Origin: an uncultured Lachnospiraceae bacterium
GTDB lineage: Bacteria > Bacillota > Clostridia > Lachnospirales > Lachnospiraceae
NCBI GenBank assembly: GCA_910585635.1
Contig: CAJUFE010000002.1
Coordinates: 62,001 to 126,000, forward strand
Direction: 5' to 3'
DNA length: 64,000 nt
The notes under the pieces are model-generated. The model worked only from the letters and a program-made list of their open reading frames with translations. It searched no databases and was not told the origin of the DNA. The translations under genes and the position numbers were made by a program. Positions 26,360-34,413 of this stretch are shown here, piece by piece. How positions within the stretch are numbered: position 1 is the stretch's first letter; every line of letters begins with the position of its first letter.

Positions 26360-26896
26360 CTATAGGCCGCTCTTTTCGCTCTGGTCGATCAGACTGCTCT
26401 CATGATCTGCACCCTCAAGCTGCTCTCTCCAATGTCCTTCCATTTCCGTTCCTTCCGAGTCTTCCGAAGATGGATCTTCCAAAGGAGGCTCCTCCCCGGC
26501 ATCGGTGAACAGCCGGAAAAAGGCATCCAGCGCCCGGTCCTGCTCCTCCTGCTGCTTTAAAAGGCGAAGCCCGATCCCATCCTCTCCCTGGGGGGAAAGG
26601 CCCATGATCTGGATCTGGTCCTCCCCGGTCTCCAGGGCGATATATTCATCCTCGCCCTCCATAAAGACCCCCGCGACCCTGCAGGTCAGGTTGGATCCAT
26701 CCTCCAAGGTCAGCTCCAGACAGACCGGCTCCCCGCCCTCCGGCGGCTCTCCTTCCCAGTCTTTTGGCCATGGGGCCTGGTCCGCCCCATCTGCCATGGC
26801 TCCTTCCACCCCATCTGCCATGGCTCCTTCCGGCTCCGGCTGGCCGAAGACCTGGCTCTCTAAGTCCAGGACATCTATCTCGCGAAAACGACCCAT
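26360..26896 (-). CDS. DUF1292-domain protein
   Basis: 178 residues. The central part (LELTLEDGSNLTCRVAGVF, then DEYIALETGE) fits DUF1292, a small beta-rich domain common in Bacillota with unknown function. Upstream is a short duplicated stretch (EGAMADGVEGAMADG) and the C-terminus is acidic. Start at 26896 (MGRFREIDVLDLESQ) is chosen for its GGGAG upstream; the frame is open further upstream without support. The gene lies between the RsbW-like and STAS genes. Confidence 0.7.
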   Translation of the reverse strand: MGRFREIDVLDLESQVFGQPEPEGAMADGVEGAMADGADQAPWPKDWEGEPPEGGEPVCLELTLEDGSNLTCRVAGVFMEGEDEYIALETGEDQIQIMGLSPQGEDGIGLRLLKQQEEQDRALDAFFRLFTDAGEEPPLEDPSSEDSEGTEMEGHWREQLEGADHESSLIDQSEKSGL

Positions 26897-27002
26897 GACC
26901 GCTCTCTCCCTCTCTTTCTGCCGCGTCGATCGCAGACGACCGCAGACTTGCGTCTGTCGCCCTAATGGCGGCCCGCCGTCATGGCAGGCGCCCATAGATC
27001 CC

Positions 27003-27446
27003 TCACTGGATCCTTTTCTCGATCGCCGTGATGTTCCAGCCATCCTCATACTGGTAATGGACCTCATCCATGAACCGCTTCACCATGTAGATCCCCAGGC
27101 CGCCCACCGGGCGTTCCTCGATCGGGAGACGGATATCCGGATCCGTCCTGGCAAAGGGGTCGAAGGGCTTTCCCCGGTCCTTGATCAAGATCCGGACCTT
27201 TTTTTGTCCGCCCCCATCCTCAGGGCCGTCTGCCTTAAGGATCTCACAGGTCACCTGCATCTGCCCTGTCCCCTCTTCTCCTCCCTCATAGGCATAGGAT
27301 GCGATATTGGTGAGCAGCTCCTCCGCTGAGATCTCGATCTGGCGGCGGACAGCCTCCGGACACGCCTCCTGCTCCAGATAGATCCCGATCTGCGCCAGCA
27401 CCTGGTACATCCCCTCGACGGATGCCGGCACGGTCAATGTTCCCAT
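27003..27446 (-). CDS. RsbW/SpoIIAB-like GHKL serine kinase
   Basis: 147 residues with the GHKL ATP-binding fold: N-box EISAEELLTNIASYAYE, then VRILIKDRGKPFDPF, and the G2-type VGGLGIYMVKRFMDEV. Proteins of this size act as anti-sigma or switch kinases that phosphorylate a STAS partner. A STAS gene lies two genes downstream. Start at 27446 (MGTLTVPAS) has AAAGGGAGGAG upstream. First gene of the 27-kb minus-strand array, behind the promoter at 27472-27501. Confidence 0.88.
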   Translation of the reverse strand: MGTLTVPASVEGMYQVLAQIGIYLEQEACPEAVRRQIEISAEELLTNIASYAYEGGEEGTGQMQVTCEILKADGPEDGGGQKKVRILIKDRGKPFDPFARTDPDIRLPIEERPVGGLGIYMVKRFMDEVHYQYEDGWNITAIEKRIQ

Positions 27447-27471
27447 ATACTCTCCTCCCTTTATCTGTATC

Positions 27472-27501
27472 ATCATAGCATTTCTCTTCTTTTCATTTCA
27501 A
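27472..27501 (-). promoter_or_regulatory. Promoter for the secretion-like array
   Basis: On the minus strand, TTGAAA (27501-27496), an 18-base spacer and TATGAT (27477-27472) form a good vegetative-type promoter 26 bases before the start of the RsbW-like gene. It is back-to-back with the promoter at 27540-27569. Confidence 0.7.
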
Positions 27502-27539
27502 TAGATCAGCACCAACGGGAAGTTTTTCGCACGAACGGT

Positions 27540-27569
27540 TTTACAAGTAAGGATCGTATTTGTTATAAT
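27540..27569 (+). promoter_or_regulatory. Promoter for the LytTR/GHKL pair
   Basis: TTTACA at 27540-27545 (or TTACAA one base on), a 17-18 base spacer and a perfect TATAAT at 27564-27569. It drives the response-regulator gene at 27655 and lies about 40 bases from the divergent array promoter, so one regulator could control both. Confidence 0.75.
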
Positions 27570-27654
27570 CTTGCTAGGTATACGTTTGTTGTCCCACAGG
27601 ATCAGATCCGACCGGATCCGATCAGGAAAAGGAGTTGGAGAAGGAGATGTTTTT

Positions 27655-28401
27655 ATGCATCTAGCCATCGTGGATGACCTGGAGATGGATCAAAAAGCGC
27701 TGCAGCAACAGCTGTCCTCTTACCTTGACAGCCATCATATCGCCTACAGGCTCTCGTTATTTTCGGATGGCGAGAATTTTCTGGCCGCCTACCGCCCGAA
27801 GCAGTTCGACGGGGTCTTCCTGGATAACGGGATGGACCGGCTTTCCGGTATGGAGACCGCCCGCCGCCTGCGTTCTTTGGACAAGCGCATCCCCCTCATC
27901 TTTGTCACCGTGGAGGAGAGCTATGCCCTGGAGGGCTACACTGTGCAGGCTATGGACTACATCATCAAGCCGGTCACCATGGAACGGCTCCTCCCGGTCA
28001 TGGAACGGCTCCTGGCTAATGACCGTCTCTCTCACGTCATCGAGATCAAAGCGGACCGTATGACCCGCCAGCTACTGCTGGATGATATCCTGTATGTCCG
28101 TTCCATAGGACATTTTCTGGAGATCCATACGACAAATGAAGTCCTTAAACCTTACATGACCTTAGGATACCTCCTGTCCCTGCTGGAACAGATGGGCGAG
28201 TACGGCGACCCCAGTAAAGGACGGCGTTTCCAAAACTGCTGCCGGGGCTATCTGGTCTCCTTCGACCATGTCCGTTCCCTGGAGACCTCCGATCTTGTCC
28301 TGGCTGACGGGAGCCGGGTCCCCATCAGCCGTTCTCGCTACAAGGAGATGCAGGCGGCCTACGCCCACTATCTGTTCGCGCGTACACGGATCACTTTATA
28401 G
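27655..28401 (+). CDS. LytTR-family response regulator (AgrA-like)
   Basis: 248 residues. Receiver domain: acidic pocket VDDLEMDQ, phospho-acceptor Asp in GVFLDNGMDRLSGMETA, and Lys in YIIKPVT. The C-terminal LytTR DNA-binding domain has DDILYVRSIGHFLEIHT and CCRGYLVSFDHVRSLE, ending in RVPISRSRYKEMQ. Start at 27655 has a GGAG-rich ribosome site (GGAGTTGGAGAAGGAG); the frame opens further upstream at 27571 without one. It pairs with the GHKL kinase downstream, with 27 bases between them, and faces away from the secretion-like array. Confidence 0.93.
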   Translation: MHLAIVDDLEMDQKALQQQLSSYLDSHHIAYRLSLFSDGENFLAAYRPKQFDGVFLDNGMDRLSGMETARRLRSLDKRIPLIFVTVEESYALEGYTVQAMDYIIKPVTMERLLPVMERLLANDRLSHVIEIKADRMTRQLLLDDILYVRSIGHFLEIHTTNEVLKPYMTLGYLLSLLEQMGEYGDPSKGRRFQNCCRGYLVSFDHVRSLETSDLVLADGSRVPISRSRYKEMQAAYAHYLFARTRITL

Positions 28402-28428
28402 GTTTTAGGTTTATAGGGGGACCAGACG

Positions 28429-29751
28429 ATGTTCACATCAGACACTCTGCTTGCCGCGTTCAGCTATCTATTGGAGGTCACGCCTTTCCATCTGCTCGCA
28501 TACTATCCATTCCGCGGCGACCTGCGGCGGCCCAGATGGACCGCTTTTTTCGTCAGCTTCAAGATGTCCGCGGGATTTATCATCTGCTGCTACCTATACA
28601 CCGTAGGGAAGGATCTCCGGACAGCGGATATCTTTTTTGCCCTGACCTCCATCCTGATCTACTTTCCCTCCATCGACACCGAGATCCCCAAGCTGATCTT
28701 CATCTATGTGCTGATCATCGACTATATCATGATCGTGCGGGGCATCTCGATCTTTATACATATCCGCTTCTTCCATACCCCTGACACGCCCCTTCTCCTG
28801 CTGAGCGCCCCCGCAGGCATCATGGTCCACATGATCCCCTCTATCCTGCTGGCACCCTTTATGCTCTATTTTTTAAAGATCACCAGGGAACGGGTGCTCA
28901 AGATCCACGCGCCCGCCCTCTGGTCCACCATGTGGCTCCTTCCGGTCCTGACTACAGGCATCGTCCTGCTGTTCACCTATGACTTGGACCAGGCCAGCAT
29001 CTCCGGCTTGTCCTTTCTCCTGGCCCGTGTCTGTCTGCTGATCATCTCGGTGGTGATCTATTTCATCTTCATCTCCTCCCTGGAGACCCTGCGCCTCCAG
29101 GGAGAGGCCGAGGAGCGGGCCCGGAACCAGGCCCAGCTGATCGCCCTCCAGCAACAGCAGTATACCCGGCTCCAGAAGCAGATCGAAGAGACCCGGCTGG
29201 CCCGCCACGACCTGCGCCAGCACCTGAACCTGATCCAGACCTACCTGGATATCGGCGATGACGCGACCCTGCGGGACTATATCCGGAAATACGGGCAAAA
29301 GCTCCCGCTGAACGCGGAGAAGACCTACTGCCAGAATTACGCGGTGGACGCGGTGGTCCGGTACTATGCCGCGAAGGCCGAGGAAGCCCAGATCCGCTTC
29401 GACGCCCATATCCACCTGCCCGAGCACCTGGCCGTAGACGAGCCGGACATCTGCATCCTGTTCGGGAATCTTTTGGAAAATGCCTTAGAGCCCTGCCTCC
29501 AGCTCCCCGAAGGGACGCCCTTTATCCGGATCCACGCGCAGATAGCCGGTCAGCGCGCTATCTCGATCACTGTAGATAACACCAGCCAGGAGCACCCTGT
29601 CCGGAAAAAGGGACAGCTCCTGTCCACCAAGCATCCGGGGACCGGGGTCGGTACCCTTTCGATCTGCAGCATCGCGGAGCGGTATCATGGGGTCACGGAG
29701 TTTCAGTGGCAGGACGGGGTGTTCTACGCGTCGGTATTCCTGAACCCGTGA
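28429..29751 (+). CDS. GHKL sensor histidine kinase (AgrC-like)
   Basis: 440 residues. About six membrane helices in the first 220 residues, a coiled-coil stretch (AEERARNQAQLIALQQQQY), the phospho-acceptor His in LARHDLRQHLNLI, the N-box FGNLLENALEPCL and G-box GTGVGTLSICSIAERYHG. This is the usual plan of peptide- or small-molecule-sensing kinases that pair with LytTR regulators. No precursor-peptide gene is visible next to it. It forms one operon with the regulator at 27655. Confidence 0.92.
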   Translation: MFTSDTLLAAFSYLLEVTPFHLLAYYPFRGDLRRPRWTAFFVSFKMSAGFIICCYLYTVGKDLRTADIFFALTSILIYFPSIDTEIPKLIFIYVLIIDYIMIVRGISIFIHIRFFHTPDTPLLLLSAPAGIMVHMIPSILLAPFMLYFLKITRERVLKIHAPALWSTMWLLPVLTTGIVLLFTYDLDQASISGLSFLLARVCLLIISVVIYFIFISSLETLRLQGEAEERARNQAQLIALQQQQYTRLQKQIEETRLARHDLRQHLNLIQTYLDIGDDATLRDYIRKYGQKLPLNAEKTYCQNYAVDAVVRYYAAKAEEAQIRFDAHIHLPEHLAVDEPDICILFGNLLENALEPCLQLPEGTPFIRIHAQIAGQRAISITVDNTSQEHPVRKKGQLLSTKHPGTGVGTLSICSIAERYHGVTEFQWQDGVFYASVFLNP

Positions 29752-29815
29752 CAGATGGGTCTGTTCTGCAGGTTGACCAAAAGGGTACGCGCCGGCTGGA
29801 CTTTTGATATGCTGC

Positions 29816-29844
29816 TTGCCAACCACCCGGGATAGTGCTACAAT
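29816..29844 (+). promoter_or_regulatory. Ferritin promoter
   Basis: TTGCCA (29816-29821), a 17-base spacer and TACAAT (29839-29844), 40 bases before the ferritin start. Confidence 0.7.
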
Positions 29845-29884
29845 ACAGGGGATACCGTAGAGAACAAAAGAGGAGGTCCATCGT

Positions 29885-30397
29885 ATGTTAGACGCAAAGA
29901 TCGCTGGGTTATTGAACACCCAGATCAACAAAGAATTTTATTCCGCTTATCTGTATCTGGATTTTTCCAATTATTACGCGGAGCAGGGGCTGGAGGGATT
30001 TGCTAACTGGTATAAGGTCCAGGCCCAGGAGGAGCGGGACCATGCCATGCTGTTCTTGCAGTATATGCAGAACAACGGCTGCAAGGTGACCTTAGAGGCG
30101 ATCGACAAGCCGGATAAGGTCTTTGCTTCCTTCGCCGATCCCCTCCATGCAGGCTATGAGCATGAGCAGTATGTGACCGGTCTGATCCATACGATCTACG
30201 AGGCGGCCCATGAGGCGAAGGATTTCCGCACTATGCAGTTCTTAGACTGGTTCGTGAAGGAGCAGGGCGAGGAGGAGACCAATGCCGAGGGCCTGATCAA
30301 GAAGTTCGAGTTGTTCGGCTCCGACCCCAGAGCCCTCTACATGCTGGACGAGGAGCTGGCGGCCAGAGTGTACTCCGCGCCCTCGCTGGTGCTGTAG
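29885..30397 (+). CDS. ftnA: Non-heme ferritin
   Basis: 170 residues, the normal length for bacterial ferritin. It stores iron as a ferric mineral in a 24-subunit cytoplasmic shell. Ferroxidase ligands are visible: Glu in NKEFYSAYLYLDFS, the pair in QAQEERDHAMLF, and Glu/Gln in FVKEQGEEETNAE. Start has AGAGGAGG upstream. It is a single-gene unit with its own promoter and terminator. Confidence 0.95.
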   Translation: MLDAKIAGLLNTQINKEFYSAYLYLDFSNYYAEQGLEGFANWYKVQAQEERDHAMLFLQYMQNNGCKVTLEAIDKPDKVFASFADPLHAGYEHEQYVTGLIHTIYEAAHEAKDFRTMQFLDWFVKEQGEEETNAEGLIKKFELFGSDPRALYMLDEELAARVYSAPSLVL

Positions 30398-30510
30398 GCG
30401 GCGCAGAGGATCGCCTCCGGCCGCTCTATAAGGCGCGGCCGGGATAAAACAAGTTCCCGGGACAGGCCTTGGAGACGGATAGGCTCGATCGGGCGAGAGT
30501 TGTTATCGAT

Positions 30511-30561
30511 AAAAGGGATCGTCGCAAAATAGCTGCTGTATTTTGCGACGATCCCTTTTTT
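30511..30561 (+). terminator. Rho-independent terminator after ferritin
   Basis: A long stem (GGGATCGTCGCAAAATA from 30515 pairing with TATTTTGCGACGATCCC up to 30555), a short loop and six T residues. The flanking A-run makes it able to act on the minus strand too. Confidence 0.92.
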
Positions 30562-30726
30562 CTTATCGTACCCGCTCCTCTCCAAAGTCCAGATAAACGC
30601 CTTTCATGGGCGCCACGGCGCCACGCCTCCTCCTGGTCGTAAGGACGGGCGTACAGATGGCATCAAACACCTGTGGGGAAGGAAAAGGCGGGGTACGCTC
30701 CGGATCTGGATAAAACCCCTTGGATA
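30562..30726. other. Intergenic, no gene supported
   Basis: Between the ferritin terminator and the stop of the Crp/Fnr gene. A minus-strand frame without an ATG runs through it (containing YLDFGEERV) but has no ribosome site or recognisable family, so it is not called. Confidence 0.4.
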
Positions 30727-31386
30727 TCAGAAGGCGCTGTATCCCATCAGCTTTTCAGGGTTGAGGACTGTTACATAGCGGTTGCCGGTCGCGATCACGC
30801 CTTCTTTGCGCAGCTGCCCGAACATCTTTGCCACCTGGGCGCGGGAGACATTGATGAAGGAAGCCACCTCCTCCTGGGTCAGCGCGATCTTCTGTGTCTT
30901 TCTGTAGTCCGGTGTATCCAGGAACAGCAGGAGAAAAGAGGCAAGCCTTCCTCTGAGATCCGCGATCCCCATATTCCCGGCCGTGTAGGCCACCTGCCGC
31001 AGGACTTCTCCATAATAAACGGCCAGATCAAAGCCAAGTTCAGGATTTTTAAGGAGCATGCTCTTAAGCATCTTCGGCGTGAAAGGAAGGACCTGCATAT
31101 CTGTGATGCTGGAAATGCTGACCACAGAACGATGCTCCGGATTGATACAGTCCATCCCGATGAGCGTGTCCCTTTTCATAAAATCGATGATCCTCTCATT
31201 CCCGTCGTTTGTCGTGATATAAACCTTAGAAAGCCCATCTAACATATAGTACATCCATCCGCTGGTATGGCACTGGGAACAGAGGATATGTCCTTTTCGG
31301 ATCGTCATGGGCGGCGGGCACATTTCCAGAAACAATGTTCTGTATTTCACAAAATGCCCTTCAAATACAAATTGGATATCCCCCAT
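30727..31386 (-). CDS. Crp/Fnr-family transcription regulator
   Basis: 219 residues. An N-terminal cNMP-like beta barrel (MTIRKGHILCSQ, then MYYMLDGLSKVYITTNDGNER) leads to a C-terminal winged helix with TQEEVASFINVSRAQVAKMFGQLRKEGVI. The barrel lacks the cAMP cassette but has a CSQC pair and a further Cys in FLEMCPPP, so a metal or redox centre is possible. Divergent from a molybdenum hydroxylase operon, which it probably controls. AGGAGG precedes the ATG. Confidence 0.9.
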   Translation of the reverse strand: MGDIQFVFEGHFVKYRTLFLEMCPPPMTIRKGHILCSQCHTSGWMYYMLDGLSKVYITTNDGNERIIDFMKRDTLIGMDCINPEHRSVVSISSITDMQVLPFTPKMLKSMLLKNPELGFDLAVYYGEVLRQVAYTAGNMGIADLRGRLASFLLLFLDTPDYRKTQKIALTQEEVASFINVSRAQVAKMFGQLRKEGVIATGNRYVTVLNPEKLMGYSAF

Positions 31387-31431
31387 GACCAGCCCTCCTG
31401 ATACAGCAAAGACGACAAAACTACCGATAAT

Positions 31432-31460
31432 ATTTTAACAAAAACTCACCCCAAAAGCAA
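31432..31460 (-). promoter_or_regulatory. Promoter of the Crp/Fnr gene
   Basis: Minus strand TTGCTT (31460-31455), 17-base spacer, TAAAAT (31437-31432), 45 bases before the start codon. Confidence 0.65.
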
Positions 31461-31491
31461 TAGATATATAGACGATCTTTCCAAAAAATAT

Positions 31492-31564
31492 GTATATGCA
31501 TATACAAAAATAAATCCAGATCTGTCTTTGAAGAGATAGAAAATAACGAGAGATCTGGTAAAAT
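31492..31564 (+). promoter_or_regulatory. Candidate operator and activator-dependent promoter of the hydroxylase operon
   Basis: A perfect 14-base palindrome GTATATGCATATAC lies at 31492-31505. An inverted repeat CCAGATCT (31516-31523) / AGATCTGG (31551-31558) follows, and its right arm touches a -10-like TAAAAT (31559-31564). No good -35 exists at the right spacing, which suits a promoter needing an activator such as the divergent Crp/Fnr protein. Confidence 0.5.
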
Positions 31565-31610
31565 CGCTATACAAACAACTATCCACTCACGGAAAGGAGA
31601 GGAGCATACT

Positions 31611-32111
31611 ATGAGCAGGGATTTGACATTACATATCAATGGACAGACCTATGCGTTTACCATTGGACGGCGACTGGGGCAGATCCCAGAAACAGAGACG
31701 CTTTTGGAGACTCTGCGAGAGAGGATCGGGCTTACAGGGAGCAAGATGTCCTGCGGCCAGGGCGCCTGCGGCTGCTGTGCGGTATTGATCGACCAGAAGG
31801 CTGTGGCATCCTGCATCACCCTGACGGCGGAGTGCGGAGGGAAAGAGATCACGACGATCGAAGGACTGGCCGACCCGGTCACAGGAGAACTTGACCCCAT
31901 CCAGGAGGCATTTCTGGAGCACAACGCATTTCAGTGCGGGTTCTGTACCCCGGGGATCATCATTGCCGTACGATCATTGCTGAACAGCAACCCCGATCCC
32001 TCTGAGGATGAGATCAAAGAGGCACTGTCTGGAAATTACTGCCGCTGTATCAGCCATTATCAGGTGATCGAAGCCGTGAGATCTATATTAAAAGGAGGGA
32101 GAACAGCATGA
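31611..32111 (+). CDS. Molybdenum hydroxylase (xanthine dehydrogenase family) 2Fe-2S subunit
   Basis: 166 residues. Carries both iron-sulfur clusters of the family: the plant-type set in MSCGQGACGCC with a later Cys in VASCITL, and the helical-bundle set in QCGFCTPG and NYCRCIS. It passes electrons from the molybdopterin subunit to the flavin subunit. GGAGAGGAG precedes the ATG, and its stop overlaps the next start (ATGA). First gene of the operon controlled from 31492-31564. The substrate (purine or another heteroaromatic) cannot be fixed from this subunit. Confidence 0.93.
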   Translation: MSRDLTLHINGQTYAFTIGRRLGQIPETETLLETLRERIGLTGSKMSCGQGACGCCAVLIDQKAVASCITLTAECGGKEITTIEGLADPVTGELDPIQEAFLEHNAFQCGFCTPGIIIAVRSLLNSNPDPSEDEIKEALSGNYCRCISHYQVIEAVRSILKGGRTA

Positions 32112-34399
32112 CAGGATATCGCCATATCGGAAAAGTGCGCCGCCGTCAGGACGGCCGTGCGATCGTAACGGGAAAAGCGATCTACTGCGACGATATAAAA
32201 TTTCAGGATGCCTGTGTAGCCAAGGTCCTGCACAGCCCCTATCCTCACGCGGAGATCGTTTCTATCGATACTTCTGCTGCCGAGGCCCTGCCGGGAGTGA
32301 AGGGCGTGATGACCTATAAAAATGCGCCGGCCTGGAAGACCGGTGTCCCGGCCCACAGACCGGTCATGGATCATCATCTGCGGTTTACCGGCGATCCGGT
32401 GGCGGCAGTGGCGGCGGTTTCCGCTCAGGTGGCTGAAGAGGCTCTGGAGCTGATCAAAGTCGAGTATCAGGTCCTGACCCCTGTGTTTGATGTGGAGGAT
32501 GCCATCAAGCCGGGCGCACCGGAAGTATATCGGAAAGAAGATAACATCGAGTCAAAAGGCTTCCACTATGAAAATAACTGCCTGCCTCCGGGAAGCTGGT
32601 TCGAGGGGAACGATCCGCCGTTTTATAAGATCCAGGAAGGCGACGTGGAAAAAGGCTTCGCCGAAAGTGATGTGGTCGTGGAAGGAAAGCTTTCTTATAC
32701 CTGGACATTCCCGGGAGCGCCGGAATCGCCCTTCATCGCGGCAGGCTGGGATGACGAGACCCACGTGAGCGTCTGGGCATCTTCGCAGGGCCCCAACATG
32801 GTAGCAAGGCCTCTGGCGGCGACCATCGGCGCCCATATCAATGTCACCACGCCCAATGTGGGCGGGAGCTACGGCAACAAAGATGCTCTGGGGTATACGG
32901 CTATGCTCATCGTGGCACTGGCAAAGGTGGCCGGCTGTACCGTCAAGTATGCTATGACCAAGGAAGAGCACCTGCTGGTCTATGAGAGACGCCTTGATAA
33001 TACCTTTATCGGAAAGATCGGCATCACAAAAGACGGCAAGATGCGCGCACTCCAGGGAGACTGGCTGGTAGGCACCGGAGCAGGCTCCGAGCTGACACAG
33101 GGCCAGGTCGCCGAGGGCTTAGGCGAACTAAACCTCGCGCTGAACAAGACTCCCAACTGGGATATCACCGCCAAAGTGGTGGTCTCCAACCGGATCCCCG
33201 TGGGGATCGCAAGAGGGTTCGGAGGCCAGGAGCTGAAAGCCTGTGCTCTGCACCTGTTAAACCGCGCGTTAAAGCAGATCGACATGGACCCGGTCACTTT
33301 CTTTAAAAAGAATTTCTGCCAGGCGGGCGATCAGTACTACTGGAGGACCGGCCACAAATACAGCAATCCGGTGATCAACTATGATCGATGCTTTGATGTG
33401 GCAGCCGAAAAATTCGGATGGTATGAGAAGTGGAAAGGCTGGGGCGTCCCCACCCGCACAGAGGGGAGCAAGGCATATGGCGTGGGCTTCAGCATCCACA
33501 GCAGCGGAGATCCTCAGAGCGACGAGACCTTTGCCTATGTCAGACTGGAAAATGACCAGGTGATGGTACACTGCGTGGTCTCTCAGTTCGGCAACGGACA
33601 GAGACTGTCCCTGGCAAAGACGGCGGCGGAGATCCTCAACGTGCCTCTGGAAAACGTGACCATCAATCAGTCGGATACACGGACAGATCCTGCGGACTTC
33701 GGTGCGGCAGGCTCCCGTGAGACCATCACCGCAGGCGGTGCAGTAGGCCGGGCGGCCATGGCAGCCAAAGAAAAGCTTTTAGAGGAGGCGGCTTTGAAAT
33801 TGGGCTGTAAAGCGGAAGAGCTGGACACAAAAGACCTGGTGGTCTTTAAAAAAGAGGATCCCTCCGTCAGCCTTCCTTGGATGGCTATCTGCCCCATGTA
33901 TTACTCCATCACAGGTCAGGGCATGGTGGAAGGTGATTTCAACCACAACAACTGTGTCATGAATTTCGTAGAGGTGGAAGTGGATCTGGAGACCGGTCTG
34001 GCAAAGATCGTGGACGCCTTAAGCGCATCGGATGTAGGTCAGATCATCAGCCCTATCGAACTGAAGATGCAGTTTGAAGGCGGACTTGGATCTGCGGGGA
34101 TGGATACGGGCCAGCTGGAGGAACTGATCCTGGATACGGATCTGGGACGTGTTGTGACCCACAATATGATCGATTACAAGTGGCGGCCATTTAACGAGCT
34201 TCCCCATTTTGACACCTCGATCCTGGAGTCTCGCTTCCCCACAGCGAACCCCTTCGGCGCGATCGGCATTGGCGAGATCACCGGAGCAGCCGGTCCGGCA
34301 GCAGTCCTTATGGCCATTGAGAATGCCATCGGCGGCGCCGAGATCAATGCCTATCCCGCAACTCCGGATAAGATCCTGAAAGCACTGGATAAAGCATAG
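32108..34399 (+). CDS. Molybdenum hydroxylase (xanthine dehydrogenase family) Moco-binding catalytic subunit
   Basis: 763 residues. Opens with the family's GKVRRRQDGRAIVTGKAIY, has the Moco-binding NVGGSYGNKDALGY and RGFGGQELKA, and the catalytic Glu in IGIGEITGAAGPA near residue 720. It hydroxylates a heteroaromatic or aldehyde carbon using water. Length is usual for separate large subunits. The AEGLGELN region and SGDPQSDETF replace typical xanthine-site residues, so the substrate is open. Cotranscribed with the 2Fe-2S and flavin subunits; stops 14 bases before the next start. Confidence 0.93.
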   Translation: MTGYRHIGKVRRRQDGRAIVTGKAIYCDDIKFQDACVAKVLHSPYPHAEIVSIDTSAAEALPGVKGVMTYKNAPAWKTGVPAHRPVMDHHLRFTGDPVAAVAAVSAQVAEEALELIKVEYQVLTPVFDVEDAIKPGAPEVYRKEDNIESKGFHYENNCLPPGSWFEGNDPPFYKIQEGDVEKGFAESDVVVEGKLSYTWTFPGAPESPFIAAGWDDETHVSVWASSQGPNMVARPLAATIGAHINVTTPNVGGSYGNKDALGYTAMLIVALAKVAGCTVKYAMTKEEHLLVYERRLDNTFIGKIGITKDGKMRALQGDWLVGTGAGSELTQGQVAEGLGELNLALNKTPNWDITAKVVVSNRIPVGIARGFGGQELKACALHLLNRALKQIDMDPVTFFKKNFCQAGDQYYWRTGHKYSNPVINYDRCFDVAAEKFGWYEKWKGWGVPTRTEGSKAYGVGFSIHSSGDPQSDETFAYVRLENDQVMVHCVVSQFGNGQRLSLAKTAAEILNVPLENVTINQSDTRTDPADFGAAGSRETITAGGAVGRAAMAAKEKLLEEAALKLGCKAEELDTKDLVVFKKEDPSVSLPWMAICPMYYSITGQGMVEGDFNHNNCVMNFVEVEVDLETGLAKIVDALSASDVGQIISPIELKMQFEGGLGSAGMDTGQLEELILDTDLGRVVTHNMIDYKWRPFNELPHFDTSILESRFPTANPFGAIGIGEITGAAGPAAVLMAIENAIGGAEINAYPATPDKILKALDKA

Positions 34400-34413
34400 A
34401 GGAGGTCAGTGGA

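Noticed and set aside
30585..30690. Possible small minus-strand gene fragment with YLDFGEERV
   Set aside because: No start codon with a ribosome site and no recognisable family; left as intergenic.
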